Notes under the pieces: generated by a model
The model's database searches: none
Told to the model about the DNA's origin: nothing
Seen by the model: only the letters and a program-made list of their open reading frames with translations
Shown here: piece by piece, positions 42,870 to 55,495 of the stretch
How the letters are laid out: the number at the start of each line of letters is the position of its first letter
Position numbering within the stretch: position 1 is the first letter of the stretch
Translations under genes and position numbers: made by a program
Assembly: GCA_949128115.1 (NCBI GenBank)
Contig: OX421964.1
Location: forward strand, 20,856,892-20,920,891
Direction of reading: 5' to 3'
Source: Anaspis maculata
Lineage: Eukaryota > Arthropoda > Insecta > Coleoptera > Scraptiidae
DNA: 64,000 nucleotides

Positions 42870-43450
42870 GAGAGCTTGCGAGAGCTTCCGTGTATGACGT
42901 CACACTACCCGGGAATCCTTTCCGCAGCCGCCCGAAAGCTCCCCTAAACACAACCGGATCCGGTCGGTCACGTTCGGCGCGCCACCTCAAAGCTCCAAAG
43001 CACGCCAAAGCTCCCTCCTTTGCCAGTTCGAAAAGTTACGATCTTGACACGCGACAGGTTGGTCGCATGTACCGTACCGTACGCGCACTGTGATGCCGGA
43101 AGGGTTCCGGCGATGCCGGAGCGGCCAGCCACCCTCAATTCAATTTTTGTACCCGCAAGCTCTATCAAAGGGTGGTTGGTGGTGGTGATGCAGTGTGTGA
43201 CCTGAGGCGCGTCAAATTTTCAGAGAAAAAGTTTGACGCGGCGAGCTTTAGATAGAAAAGAAGGGCTTTCAAGGGCTTTCACCTTTGAATTTCGGGGAAA
43301 GCGCGAGAGATTTGACCGGCCTCGAACCCGGAAGCTGGAGGCGGGCCAAAGGGAGGCTGGGAGGGGGGGACGCGGGGGGAGGCAGGGGTACGCGGGTGGA
43401 TTTTGGGGGGAGGGAAAGGATCCGGAACCCGGAAGTAAAACAAATGACGC
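42870..43450. promoter_or_regulatory. GC-rich, CpG-bearing stretch, candidate promoter/5' exon region
   Basis: The stretch is clearly GC-richer than the ~20 kb either side and contains many CpG steps (for example CCGGATCCGGTCGGTCACGT and GTACCGTACCGTACGCGCAC). No conserved ORF is visible. It could be the 5' untranslated exon and promoter of the minus-strand MRL gene or of an unrelated transcript. Composition is the only evidence. Confidence 0.3.
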
Positions 43451-44285
43451 ATATATGTAAGTATATATAACGAATCCTATCAACTGGGATCGCAGATAAA
43501 AATGGGGTTGACTGTAAAAAATTAGGTCAGGGATCCACCCTTGGAGAAGCAAGCGAAGGGGGTATTGAACGGCGTGTTGACCTATTGTTGACATGGTCTG
43601 GGTTGTGTTTACTACACATTTTAGCAAAAAGCACGGTAGCACCAAGTGAAGTAGGTGTATCCCAGAGGCTTTCGAGTTGAAAACAGTAGAGTTACATAAT
43701 CTTGAGTGGTATAGCAGGTAAACTAGGTACAACAGAATATAATATGCTGGAATGAGCTGTTATAAATAAGTGAGACTCGAAGTGTCGGTAGCGCGTGAGC
43801 GATGAAGCAGCTAAGGTTAAGAGACGAGCAGATCATCAATCAGTTCGTAAATGTAGCGCTAGGGGGAACGTAATTCTGACAAATGCCTTCATACGTACGG
43901 GAAACCTATTGTAGACGAGCAATTTGAATTTGTTAGATTCACAACCAATTTTATTCCTATTATTTTGAATGGAAATCAAGCTGTGTCGAGAAACCACTCT
44001 ACTGCACTGAGTACCGTGGACCCAACGACGTGAGCTTATTTTCAAGTCTACACAAGAAAAGTTTTACAGGATTACAGGTGAGAATTGATCCCGCTGCCAT
44101 CGCAAGGCACTACACAACGAAGCAAGATTTCCTAGGTAGCGATGGTTACACATTCGTGATTTTTTTTCATACTAAAATTCAAGACAAAACCCGTTATGCA
44201 GTTTTCATAGCGCTCTATAATCATTGGGTCTTACACTAAATATGTGAAATGTCAAAGATTCTTATGACGTCACTTCTGTGTTTCT

Positions 44286-44355
44286 GTCATTAAGATAATC
44301 AAAATAAATCAGTCAGTCATGTCATTAAGATAATCAAAATAAATCAGTCAGTCAT
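44286..44355. repeat. exact 35-bp tandem duplication
   Basis: GTCATTAAGATAATCAAAAT...AGTCAGTCAT occupies 44286-44320 and is repeated without change at 44321-44355. Confidence 0.95.
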
Positions 44356-44727
44356 GGTGACAAACTAAACCACTCGATGGCATTTGCTCAATAACTACAC
44401 TACGTATCGTCAAAATGCCAAATTTCAAAGGCTCCTGCAATGTAATTTCTGTACTTTTGTCATTATTACAATAACGCTGAAATTTTCAGTCAGTCAAATT
44501 GACACAATGGTCATTCAATTACATTTTCCTTCAAATTATTACACTAGGTACTGATAAATGTCAAATTGTTTCTTGATCTCAAAATTTCCCTTCAGTCTAG
44601 ATGAAGATGAAAAATCGTCGTCATGTCTGCCGCAGGACTTCTCATCGTAGCATCCTTCCTGTAACGTCTTTGAAGATAATTTTAATCATTTGTAAAACTG
44701 CCTTGATAATGCAATATGATTTTTGTA

Positions 44728-44858
44728 CAGGGTGTTCACGCGAGACGGATACCCCTAGTACCTTCCCCGTAGTAGCGCCGAGAGCAGCGCCAATGATGTG
44801 CATTGGGTTGCAAACTTTCAGAAAGTCACGTGATTCATAATCATTATTAAAGACCCTG
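44728..44858. mobile_element. TA-flanked MITE with CAGGGTGTT end, copy 2
   Basis: It starts CAGGGTGTTCACGCGAGACG, as in the element at 13796, and ends ACCCTG; TA flanks both sides (44726-44727, 44859-44860). The 131-bp length and shared left end place it in the same small family. Confidence 0.7.
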
Positions 44859-45610
44859 TACTATTGGTCAAATGTCAAAACATTCCTATAACAACGCCAC
44901 TTATGTCCTGTCAGATTCTGATTCAACATCATCCATCAAATATTTAACTGATTATCGCCCACATACCCAATTCGATTCAACCGAATGAGACCCACGTGAC
45001 TCGGTTTAAGCTATCGATTAATGCACATTAGGAGGTGATTAATGCACACTAGGTAATAGCACCGGATTGAAATATTTTTGGGCCCAGAAATAATATGGAA
45101 TTGAAACGACTGTATTTATACTTGTTTCGACTAAAATTTTAGTACTAGTGCGTTTAAAGGGCCTTCGACTTACTAAAATACAATTTTACAACCTATTAGA
45201 CTTCGTTTCAGCATTGTTTTCAGCAACGAGGCCCCTTCTTTAATCCGCGACTGTGCACTCTCCTTTCATGCGCTGTCAACAGCTGTTAGTGACATTTAGT
45301 TTTTAGCTCTACCAGTCTACTGCCCATGTGAAACTACTGTATTGTGAAGTACCACTCATGGCAAGATAATTATTATTTAGCCAAGCAGAATTAGCTTGAT
45401 TCAGTAGTGAGCTTCACAAGTGTATTCAGTTATTAGAAAGAAGAAAAAACAAACATTTTTACCCTTCTCTTGAAATTGATTTTTTTTTCAACAAGGCATG
45501 CTTTGAAATTGACAGTTTAATACAATGATACATTGGACCTACCATTTCTACTAGTAGTCTATTTGGGCGATAATCTGCAAAATTCAACTCGGGCTTTGTG
45601 TTTTATTCGA

Positions 45611-45775
45611 GTTAAATGTTTTAAATTCCTCAAACAACTACCAATCACTCGAAAAGTAGACCCGATATTATCTTGGACAAAATCCCTCGACTACGTCTCG
45701 GGATTTTAGTCAGATAATATCGGGTCTACTTTTTCCTCGTGATTGACAGTTGTTTTCGGGTTAAAACAATTTAAC
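45611..45775. repeat. 165-bp long hairpin
   Basis: Arms of roughly 70 bases pair around a ~13-base loop: AAGTAGACCCGATATTATCT with AGATAATATCGGGTCTACTT, CAATCAC with GTGATTG, AAACAACT with AGTTGTTT, GTTAAAT with ATTTAAC. It is an unusually complete snap-back, typical of a MITE or an endo-siRNA hairpin source. Confidence 0.85.
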
Positions 45776-46778
45776 TGAAAAAACACCAAGCACTTGTTAT
45801 ATTACTATTGATAAAATAACAGTTTTTATGATATTTAGATACGATTCAGTTCCCCATTTACATGAAGCAACTCTGATTTGACAGCATAATTTGATGTGTA
45901 TGTACTGATACCAAGGTATATCACGAGTCACGAGAAAAAGGTTACGAACAAACGAGGTGCAAAGCACCGAGTTCCCTGTATAAAATGCCAAGGACCATGC
46001 AAGACTGTTCAAATATCAGAGAAGTAGAGCAAGATGCAAACGATACTCAGCGAGAGACCTACTGAGTAACCTCCCAGCCAGCTATAGGCCTGATTTATAG
46101 GGTAGCAGCTTGCATATGGGGAGTATTACGAGTTAGATTTGGTTCATGGAATCATGCTGCACCTCGTTACGATCAACTTGAAGTTTCACAGCACAAGATC
46201 ACCTCACATTTACAGAGACACAACATACTCATTCACTCAACAGAAGTAAGAGCTCTGCTGAACACGGAGCAAGTCCTTGGGAGTCGTTTCAGAGGCAAAG
46301 ACAGTTTATGTTTTCAAGGATCCAGCACTTCGTAAGTTAGACGCAACAAAGGGCTTCTAGAGGCATTACACTCAAGGAATTTGAAAGGTCTGTACGATCT
46401 CTAGTGGCAGCGAGGGAGCGTGGAAAGAATGATCCTTCAAGTCCGTATATTTTTTATAGCAATTTCACAGGCTCTGTGAGTTGGTTTTTGGTTCCCACGC
46501 AGAGAAATTCTCACCACGGTCTTGTTTCTGGCAGCTGCGAGCGTACTTATTTTGTGTGACCAAGATCATCACAAAACCAATTGTAGTGCCCAGATCAAAT
46601 TCGAGACTCCCAAGACCAAGTTTACATTTTTAGGTTACTGCTAGCTAGCTCTTATGTGTGTTAGTTCAGTCGGTAAACTACACCAGCACCAAACAACGGG
46701 GTTTTTATAATCACCGACAACGGGACCAAGATTTGCGAAAACTGAGAGCCGCATTCATAGTCAAGACTAGCGGCTCAA

Positions 46779-47092
46779 TGGCTACGTTTACACCGTGGCT
46801 TTGGTCCGCGACCTAAGCACTAAATTCGACCCAAATAAATTTAGTCCACGTGGTGTAAACGACCGTAGACAAGGACCAAATTAGAACCAAGTAGCTTGGG
46901 TCAGGTTTCCGGTTAGCCGTGGACTGAAGGAAACTTAGTCCTTATATTTATTTAGTTTAAGTTCATATTTTAAAATAGGTCGGCCGCGTTAGTCTGCCGG
47001 TGAAAACGCTGTAAGAGAAGAATTACTTTAGGTGTAATTTGGGTCAGTGCTTGGGTCAGTCCAGTTTTAGTCCACCGGTGTAAACGTAGCCA
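46779..47092. mobile_element. 314-bp MITE-like element
   Basis: TGGCTACGTTTACACCGTGG at the left pairs with CCACCGGTGTAAACGTAGCCA at the right with one mismatch/offset. GGTGTAAACG occurs again inside near 46852. No coding frame. Confidence 0.75.
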
Positions 47093-47924
47093 ATATCCAG
47101 TTGAGGATCAGATCACCAAAAGAGAGCCAAACCATAGCAACAACGAATAACAATCACTTTCAACAGCCTGAGTTCCCACCTAGCCAGTTAAAAGCGTTGG
47201 TCTAGTCGAAATTCGGACAAACAAAAACCAAACCAGGATATTCAGGTCATTTCGAGACTAAGACAACCCGAGAGCGAGACCAAGAATATCAGGCTGAGAC
47301 TCAGCATTAGAAAAAAGAATTCTTTCAACTTTTTCCCAGCTGGTAGTGAGTTTTGCTCTCTTGAGACCACTCTGGATTTGTTGAAGACAAAAATTTGCCT
47401 GGGACCAGGACCTTGAATCTTAAAACCCAAGACCACCCTAAGATAAAACTTGAAAGGTTTTATTCATAAATATGAAGACCAGAACCGAAAAAGGGGTTCG
47501 TTCTTGAGATCGGGAGAGCAAGAGACAAGACCTTGCCAACAAAGCCGTCATTTTAGTCATTTTACTCATGAGACCAAGATTCCGGACTGCAAGTTTTCTT
47601 TCTTGTATGACAATTTACTGATGTTACTCTCTAATAATATGATTCAGTTTTTCTTGACGCCAAAAGTCTAGACACTTTTCAAAGTAGTCAATTTTTTACT
47701 TGAATTGCAGACTTTGTGAACGTGATCTGAGGAGACTACATACTTGCTTTTTGGGAGCAAAGCTACTTTCTTAAATTGATATCATTACTGAATTATTACC
47801 GACCTACCTACAGTAGTAATTTGGATAAAAAATCAAATTTGACAGGCGTTCCCAAGCTGTTGGTCGCCACCGTACCTTGAATCGCACACAGGTCACCAAA
47901 CCAGTATAAATAAAATCTGTTGTG

Positions 47925-49700
47925 GGGCGACACAAAACTTTCCCGGCGGTATCCAGAGACCTCAGTGATGATTTTGGGCTAAGCGTCCCTTCGGGAAGGT
48001 CAGATTTAAGTAGGACATTGATGAAAAAGTTCTACATAGTCAGTTGAGCGTTGAGCGAGGATCCTGCATCCATTGTTTGGCCAACAGAACAAGTGACAGG
48101 TTAGGTTAGTTTTCCAAGGTAATGAAATAATTCAAAAGGTAGAACTGGGTAGCTAATTGTTGTGATATCTCAAGAATGCATGCTAGTTTCTCATTGAAAT
48201 TTTTCTTCCTACTTTAGACATGATGACGAAATTACACAGACTTGATTGAGAACTTTTACTGCATCTGTGTACCAAATTTCAACTCTATATTTTCAATTTA
48301 GAGCTTGAGCAGACAAGCCCAGACCCAATGTGCCACCTGAGGGCTTCCGATCAAAATCATCTACCCAAAGTCTTATAAGATTATTCCAGGCTGAACTTAT
48401 GCTTTCGTACCGGATTTCGATATGATCGGATCAATAATTCGGTCATTATCGTGACAGAACCGCTCAATTTGCACGATCGCGTAAGCGGTTTTATATTTTC
48501 AGTAGGAAAATTTCCGGGAAATTGGAGAGAAATTATAGAAAAATGTTCAAGAACCAGTTATCTATTCTCCAAAAAGAAATGGTAGAAATCTGTTCACGGA
48601 ATAAAAAGTTGGAAAATTTCCAGTTTTTCCAGAGAGGAAAACTTGAAAACCGTTGGTCCGATTTTGAAAATTTTTCCTCCAAAAATTGATTCAGTCCTTT
48701 CTCCAATTTTCATTCGCAGCATGTCTGCACCTAAAATGAATATTTCGTGTGGCTCACCGCATGTTGAAGTTTACGCTGCAGTTTTTTCAAATTCACGGAA
48801 TGTGCAAATTTGTTATTGAAAAAATTACCGTCGGAAAACCGAAGCTGTGTCGATTTCAAAAATATATCTACAAGACGCCCAGTTCAATCTACTTCCGATA
48901 TCAGTCCAAATTTTTTGGAAAAAAGTCGATCCTCGAGCAGGAATGAATTTTTGAGTGGAGTGCTGCATCAAAAGCGAGTCATCCTAGTGGAAATCCGGGT
49001 GAGTCGTTCTCTCGGGTGGCAACGGCTAGGAGAAATTTTGAAAATTCATAACGTCCGACGGGAGAATGGTGGAAAATTGCAACTGCAGACCTAATTTGAC
49101 TCCTATGTTTTATTGCTTCCTGCCAAATTTGGTCCCAATTCATCGGATAGATTTTGAATAATTGAACGGTTAAGTTTTGAACTTTGACATTTTTTATTTT
49201 TTGACAGATGACAGATAAGGCAATATTTCTAACTATTCTGAATACAGTTTTTCATGGGCTTTCAAACGGCATTTTGCAAGTCAAGCTCTGTGAGATATAG
49301 CTTCTGTCATTTTTTTATAGTGACACTTCCGTTTGACAGATGACAGCCAAAAACTAATCAGCTCATTCAACAGCAAGACCCTGTCTGTATACCAAATTTC
49401 AAGTCGATCGGACTATCGGTTCGGCAGCTATCGTGTCAGAACGTTTTTCCTGCATCCTGCATCATTACATAACTTTCCCTTGGACGGGCCGGGAAAGTAA
49501 TAAAGTACCTCACCTTAATAACCATAAACTTAGCAAGAGAATGAGTCTGCCGATCAATGCACGGAAGACATTACCTACTGCATTCTGGGCAACTTTTAAA
49601 TCAATTGAAAACGTCGTAATTTGTCGAGACGTTCCAAGATATTATTATAATCTATGCCCAGACGAATAAAAAAGTCTATTTAATGTACTGGTTCGATCGG
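47925..49700 (+). repeat. dispersed repeat family F, copy 1
   Basis: It starts near CTGTTGTGGGGCGACACAAA, passes through ACCAAATTTCAACTCTATAT and TTGACAGATGACAG phrases, and ends near GGGCCGGGAAAGTAA. A diverged copy with the same start and end lies at 53461-55495. It contains no long ORF and may be the 3' part of a retrotransposon or a non-autonomous element. Confidence 0.7.
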
Positions 49701-49853
49701 AAACTCAACAAGAATTATTGGAGAACGTTACTTGAAAAAAAAAAAAAACTTGAAAACTAAAGGTTGACTTCACCTTTCCTGACATAAGCTGCGTTCATGT
49801 TGCTTCCCCACTAGTCCTATCACCATCACCTAAATTTGGCTCGTGGGGGACTT
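48087..49853 (+). repeat. 1767-bp tandem duplication, unit 1
   Basis: Every landmark compared (48087, 48749, 48810, 49433, 49741) recurs exactly 1767 bases later, including the A-run near 49738. The unit runs from GAACAAGTGACAGG to GGGGGACTT and lies mostly within family F. Confidence 0.95.
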
Positions 49854-51620
49854 GAACAAGTGACAGGTTAGGTTAGTTTTCCAAGGTAATGAAATAATTC
49901 AAAAGGTAGAACTGGGTAGCTAATTGTTGTGATATCTCAAGAATGCATGCTAGTTTCTCATTGAAATTTTTCTTCCTACTTTAGACATGATGACGAAATT
50001 ACACAGACTTGATTGAGAACTTTTACTGCATCTGTGTACCAAATTTCAACTCTATATTTTCAATTTAGAGCTTGAGCAGACAAGCCCAGACCCAATGTGC
50101 CACCTGAGGGCTTCCGATCAAAATCATCTACCCAAAGTCTTATAAGATTATTCCAGGCTGAACTTATGCTTTCGTACCGGATTTCGATATGATCGGATCA
50201 ATAATTCGGTCATTATCGTGACAGAACCGCTCAATTTGCACGATCGCGTAAGCGGTTTTATATTTTCAGTAGGAAAATTTCCGGGAAATTGGAGAGAAAT
50301 TATAGAAAAATGTTCAAGAACCAGTTATCTATTCTCCAAAAAGAAATGGTAGAAATCTGTTCACGGAATAAAAAGTTGGAAAATTTCCAGTTTTTCCAGA
50401 GAGGAAAACTTGAAAACCGTTGGTCCGATTTTGAAAATTTTTCCTCCAAAAATTGATTCAGTCCTTTCTCCAATTTTCATTCGCAGCATGTCTGCACCTA
50501 AAATGAATATTTCGTGTGGCTCACCGCATGTTGAAGTTTACGCTGCAGTTTTTTCAAATTCACGGAATGTGCAAATTTGTTATTGAAAAAATTACCGTCG
50601 GAAAACCGAAGCTGTGTCGATTTCAAAAATATATCTACAAGACGCCCAGTTCAATCTACTTCCGATATCAGTCCAAATTTTTTGGAAAAAAGTCGATCCT
50701 CGAGCAGGAATGAATTTTTGAGTGGAGTGCTGCATCAAAAGCGAGTCATCCTAGTGGAAATCCGGGTGAGTCGTTCTCTCGGGTGGCAACGGCTAGGAGA
50801 AATTTTGAAAATTCATAACGTCCGACGGGAGAATGGTGGAAAATTGCAACTGCAGACCTAATTTGACTCCTATGTTTTATTGCTTCCTGCCAAATTTGGT
50901 CCCAATTCATCGGATAGATTTTGAATAATTGAACGGTTAAGTTTTGAACTTTGACATTTTTTATTTTTTGACAGATGACAGATAAGGCAATATTTCTAAC
51001 TATTCTGAATACAGTTTTTCATGGGCTTTCAAACGGCATTTTGCAAGTCAAGCTCTGTGAGATATAGCTTCTGTCATTTTTTTATAGTGACACTTCCGTT
51101 TGACAGATGACAGCCAAAAACTAATCAGCTCATTCAACAGCAAGACCCTGTCTGTATACCAAATTTCAAGTCGATCGGACTATCGGTTCGGCAGCTATCG
51201 TGTCAGAACGTTTTTCCTGCATCCTGCATCATTACATAACTTTCCCTTGGACGGGCCGGGAAAGTAATAAAGTACCTCACCTTAATAACCATAAACTTAG
51301 CAAGAGAATGAGTCTGCCGATCAATGCACGGAAGACATTACCTACTGCATTCTGGGCAACTTTTAAATCAATTGAAAACGTCGTAATTTGTCGAGACGTT
51401 CCAAGATATTATTATAATCTATGCCCAGACGAATAAAAAAGTCTATTTAATGTACTGGTTCGATCGGAAACTCAACAAGAATTATTGGAGAACGTTACTT
51501 GAAAAAAAAAAAAAACTTGAAAACTAAAGGTTGACTTCACCTTTCCTGACATAAGCTGCGTTCATGTTGCTTCCCCACTAGTCCTATCACCATCACCTAA
51601 ATTTGGCTCGTGGGGGACTT
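49854..51620 (+). repeat. 1767-bp tandem duplication, unit 2
   Basis: Head-to-tail copy of 48087-49853 with no indel detected by eye. The identity ends just after GGGGGACTTGA, where unit 1 continues ACAAG and unit 2 continues CCCTGC. The frames predicted in both units are identical, so divergence is very low. Confidence 0.95.
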
Positions 51621-53460
51621 GACCCTGCATCAGGATAAGGATACAGTGTGATCTTAAAAGACCGTCGCTTCAGGCGACACTTGATTACGAAAGCATTCGA
51701 GGGTGAGAACTGATCTCTTTTAATCTCTTAAGACGACGCCTTCGGCGACATGCCTATCACAACTGAATTTGCATGCTAGAACTCGTTCTACACACATATC
51801 CATGGGATTTTTCGAATTCTCTAGAGAAGGACATGCAATAAGCGACCAAGCCACTGATAATAAAGCTTCGGGGAGTCATCACACAGCTATGAGAAACTAT
51901 GCAGACTGGCAGCGGTATGTGGTGCACTATAACACAATAACAAACTCAATTATGCCGACAACCCAAAATTCGATTACCCATGCCTGGGATGAGAAGCAAT
52001 ATCGTCCATATGACAGAAGCATTGACTTTGCCAAGGGTCAACGGACACTACTACTGTGCAAGAGAATACACAACGCGGCCTCTCTAATTAGAGAAGGGCT
52101 GCCTTGTATTAACTTTGGACACGTGTGAGATTACACAACAGGGTACGGAATAGGGGGTGTGGCAACCAGCAGCCAGCTACCTACTGCTAAAATGCCACTG
52201 TTATAGGGATAGTTTCCCATAATGATAATAATAATACTTCACACACTCGTCGAGTTAATTATATGGGCATATGCCTGAGCACATCCGGTCGGCGAAGTCA
52301 CGTGCACAGGGGTGGGATTTTGGGTTTAAGGGAAACTCGAACCTGGATTCGGCGGGGTAAATCTCAAGATGCAGGATTTGCGCGGTCGGAAACGTTTAGT
52401 AAGGGTTAGAAACTGAAAAAAGAGTGTACAAAAATGTTACAAACTGGAGATATTCTCTTCTCGGAAGTTATGAATATATTTCTACACGCGGTGCGGGGAT
52501 AATGTGCGACCGCAAAAAAAAGGGTCGCGGAAGGTCCTCGACAAAGGGCCATGCAGAGCCACCACACACCAGTTTGACGGCGTAAAAGCAGGGGATGACC
52601 TCGCGTTGTTGCTTGTGACAATGGCACGAAATATTAGTCACGTCTTGGCTCGGGTCTCCCCTAACGCTTCCTGTTGAGTGCATGATGGACGAGGTGCTCG
52701 GAAAAAATATTGTTTTGTTAGATAGACTGCAAATGAAAATAGTTCTGAAAGCTGTTGCGGCGCTGATTTTTGAACGCTCCTTTCATTAGAGCTCACGTAT
52801 CTCTTCGTCGTGTCGCCATCACCAACAAAAAGTGCACCAGCGTCGTTTTTGCCGAATATCTCAGTTTTGGGTCATCTGACAGCAAAAGATGTGAGGGGTC
52901 ATTGTGAAGCCAACGAAATTCCCTACAGTTTGGTTTTTAACTCAAATTCCTGCGACCCATGGTCTTTGAGATAGAGCTTCTGGAAGCAAGAGTCATTGTC
53001 GTGAAAGCTCCATGGCCACTTGACTGGAAAAACTTAAATTTCGATGTGACAAAAAAATTTCAAAACGAGATTTCTCAAGAGTCCTTCAAGCTATAGTTGC
53101 TTCAATGGTAATGGTCTTAAACTCTTCCTCTTGAATGGTAAATTACGAATATTGAAAAGCCAAAAACGTCACATTGTACATATACCGGGTGTACTCAAGG
53201 AATCAAATCAGATCAGAGAAATTTATATATTTCTTCGATTCAACCTCTGCGAGACTCTAAGCACCTATCATGCATGAATCCAATATCAATATGCATTCGC
53301 TCTGTAAGCTTCATTTGATACATTCAAGAAGTGGTCAGCTCACAGCTTTCCTGTGAAATGTTTCAAAGACCCTCTGAAATCATCAAAATTTTCAGTAGGA
53401 AGAAATGCTCGCTGGTGCACTTCTTGTTGATGATGGCGACATGACGCCGATATTTTCGAA
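51621..53460. other. no gene recognised
   Basis: The 119-codon open frame at 51769-52128 has no recognisable domain. 52.4-52.7 kb is somewhat GC-rich without a supported ORF. Confidence 0.45.
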
Positions 53461-55495
53461 AAGGGAAAAATCTGTTGTGGGGCGACACAAAACTTTCCCG
53501 GCGGTATCCAGGGACGTCAGTAATGATTTTGATCTAAGCGTCCCTTCGGTAAAGTGGGACATAATGGAGAAGTTGATTGGAAAAGTTCCAGTGAGTTGAG
53601 CGTTTAGCGAGCATCCTGCATCCATTGTTGGGCCGACAGAGCCAGTGACAGGTTCAGGTTTCCATGATGATGAAATATTTCGAAAGGTAGAACTAGGAAG
53701 CTAACTGTTGTGATATCTCAAGAATGCAATGCTAGTTCCTTATTAAAATTTTTGTTCCTACTTTAGACATGATGATGAAATTACACAAACTTGACTGAGA
53801 ACTTTCTGCATCTGTGTGTAGAATTTCAACTCTATATCTTCAATTTAGAGCCTGGGCAGACAAGCCCAGACCCAATGTGCCATCTGAGGGCTTCCAAACT
53901 AAATCATCTACCCAAAGTCTAATCAGGTCATTCCAGGCTGAACTTATGCTTTCGTACCTGATTTCGATTTAATCCGATCAACAATTTTGTAGTTATCGTG
54001 GCAGAACCGTTTAATTTGCGCGATCGCATTATGAAGTAGGTACAAGGTGATGATATAATTCAAAAGGTAGAACTAGAGGTAGTCAACTGTTGTGATATCT
54101 CAAGAATGCAATGCTAGTTCCACACAAGGGGGTTTACGCAGCCCCAAACAACACTTGAACACACAATCAATCGGGGCGCACTGTTGCCTTTAATGATGCA
54201 ACCTAAATTATTGTTTGAAAAATAACTGGTGAAAATCAGTCGCGGATTGAAAACCTGGGGCAGAGTTCTAATTAATTGCAATTCAGGGCCCCCAAGTGGT
54301 GACCTGTGAAATGAGACTTCGAGCCCATCAAGAAGTTGAGTCCGAACCACACCTGAAGGCACGATAGTTCTGAAAACTAAAAAAAAAAGAGGGGGGCTCA
54401 GTGGGGCTTCAAGAGACACCCGTAGACACCAGGAGCCTAAAGGGTCTCAACCGAGGCCTCAACGAACCCAAGAAGACACAAGGCCGCAGTTTTGGCCTGA
54501 AACGGCAAAATCTGATGGACACAGATGGGGGCCCCATCAGGGTCTTGAACGGCAGACACCATGGGGATGGGGCCCTGGTACTGAATCAAATAAGGGAACT
54601 GCACACATTACAGTTCGTACATATACGTCAATGAAATGGGCATACTGAAGTTGCTAAAGCTACAGAAAACACAAGGGGGTCTACGGAGCCCCAAACAACA
54701 CAAAGGATCGGTTCGCACTGTTGCCTCAAATGATGCAAGAAGATACTAAAGAAAACACCGAGAACCTGCCGAGAACAGCGTTCATGTTTTCACTTTGACA
54801 TTGATACAATTCGTAACAAAAACGTAGTTACCTACCGGTTTGGTTGCCATGTTGCTAAAAAAATTGAATAGGCCAAAAATCGAGGAACAGGCAAGCCCGG
54901 CTGAATTCGGCCAGGCCAAACTTTGAAAATTCATAGCGCTTGTCCGGAAAACGGTGGGAAACTCCAACTTCAGCATTAGTTTGATTCTTTGGTATTGTTG
55001 CTTCCTGCCGGGTTTGGTTCACATCTGTCCTATAGATTTTGAATAATTAAATGGCAAAGTTCCAGACTTTGATATTTTTTATAATTTGACAGGTAACAGG
55101 TAGGAAAATACTTTTAACTGTTCTGAATACAGTTCTTCAAGGGCTTTCAAATGACATATCGCAAGTCAAGTTCCGTGAGATGTAGCTTCTGTCATTTGCT
55201 GATAGTGACACTTCTGTTTGACAGATGACAGCCAAAAACTAATCCGGTCATTCCAGGGCGAAACCATGTCTGCATATCAAATTTTAAATCGATCAGATAA
55301 ACGGTTCGGCAGTTATCGTGGAAGATCACACACACACACATACACACACACCCACAGACAGACATCTTCTGGAAATGGTCTTAATCGACTTGGGGGACCT
55401 CAAAATGGATATATCCGGTGAAATCTCAAAACTTTTTTTCTGCACCATTACAATACTTTCCCTCCATGTTGGTGGGGCCGGGAAAGTAAAAAAGA
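53461..55495 (+). repeat. dispersed repeat family F, diverged copy, interrupted
   Basis: It begins AAAATCTGTTGTGGGGCGAC as at 47927 and ends GGGGCCGGGAAAGTAA as at ~49483. The middle matches family F with many substitutions up to ~54120 and again from ~54900. A (CA)n tract at 55327-55355 precedes ACAGACAGACATCTTCTGGA. Between 54122 and ~54890 is unrelated inserted sequence. Confidence 0.75.
54122..54742. mobile_element. insert bounded by ~70-bp direct repeats
   Basis: CACAAGGGGGT(T/C)TACG(C/G)AGC followed by CCCAAACAACAC and GCACTGTTGCCT(T/C)(T/A)AATGATGCAA occurs at 54122-54195 and again near 54670-54742 in the same orientation. Direct repeats of this size around ~470 bp could be a small LTR-type (TRIM-like) remnant or a tandem duplication. 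No integrase or gag frame is present. Confidence 0.5.

Noticed and set aside
43220..43732. 170-codon minus-strand frame
   Set aside because: Proline/leucine-rich translation of a GC-skewed stretch without a domain; probably chance.
48749..51436. Identical small ORFs (65, 94, 78 codons) in both tandem units
   Set aside because: They are identical only because the DNA is duplicated; no domain, and they overlap each other in different frames.
51769..52128. 119-codon plus-strand frame
   Set aside because: No domain recognised and neighbouring DNA is repeat-like; could be a decayed element but not supportable.
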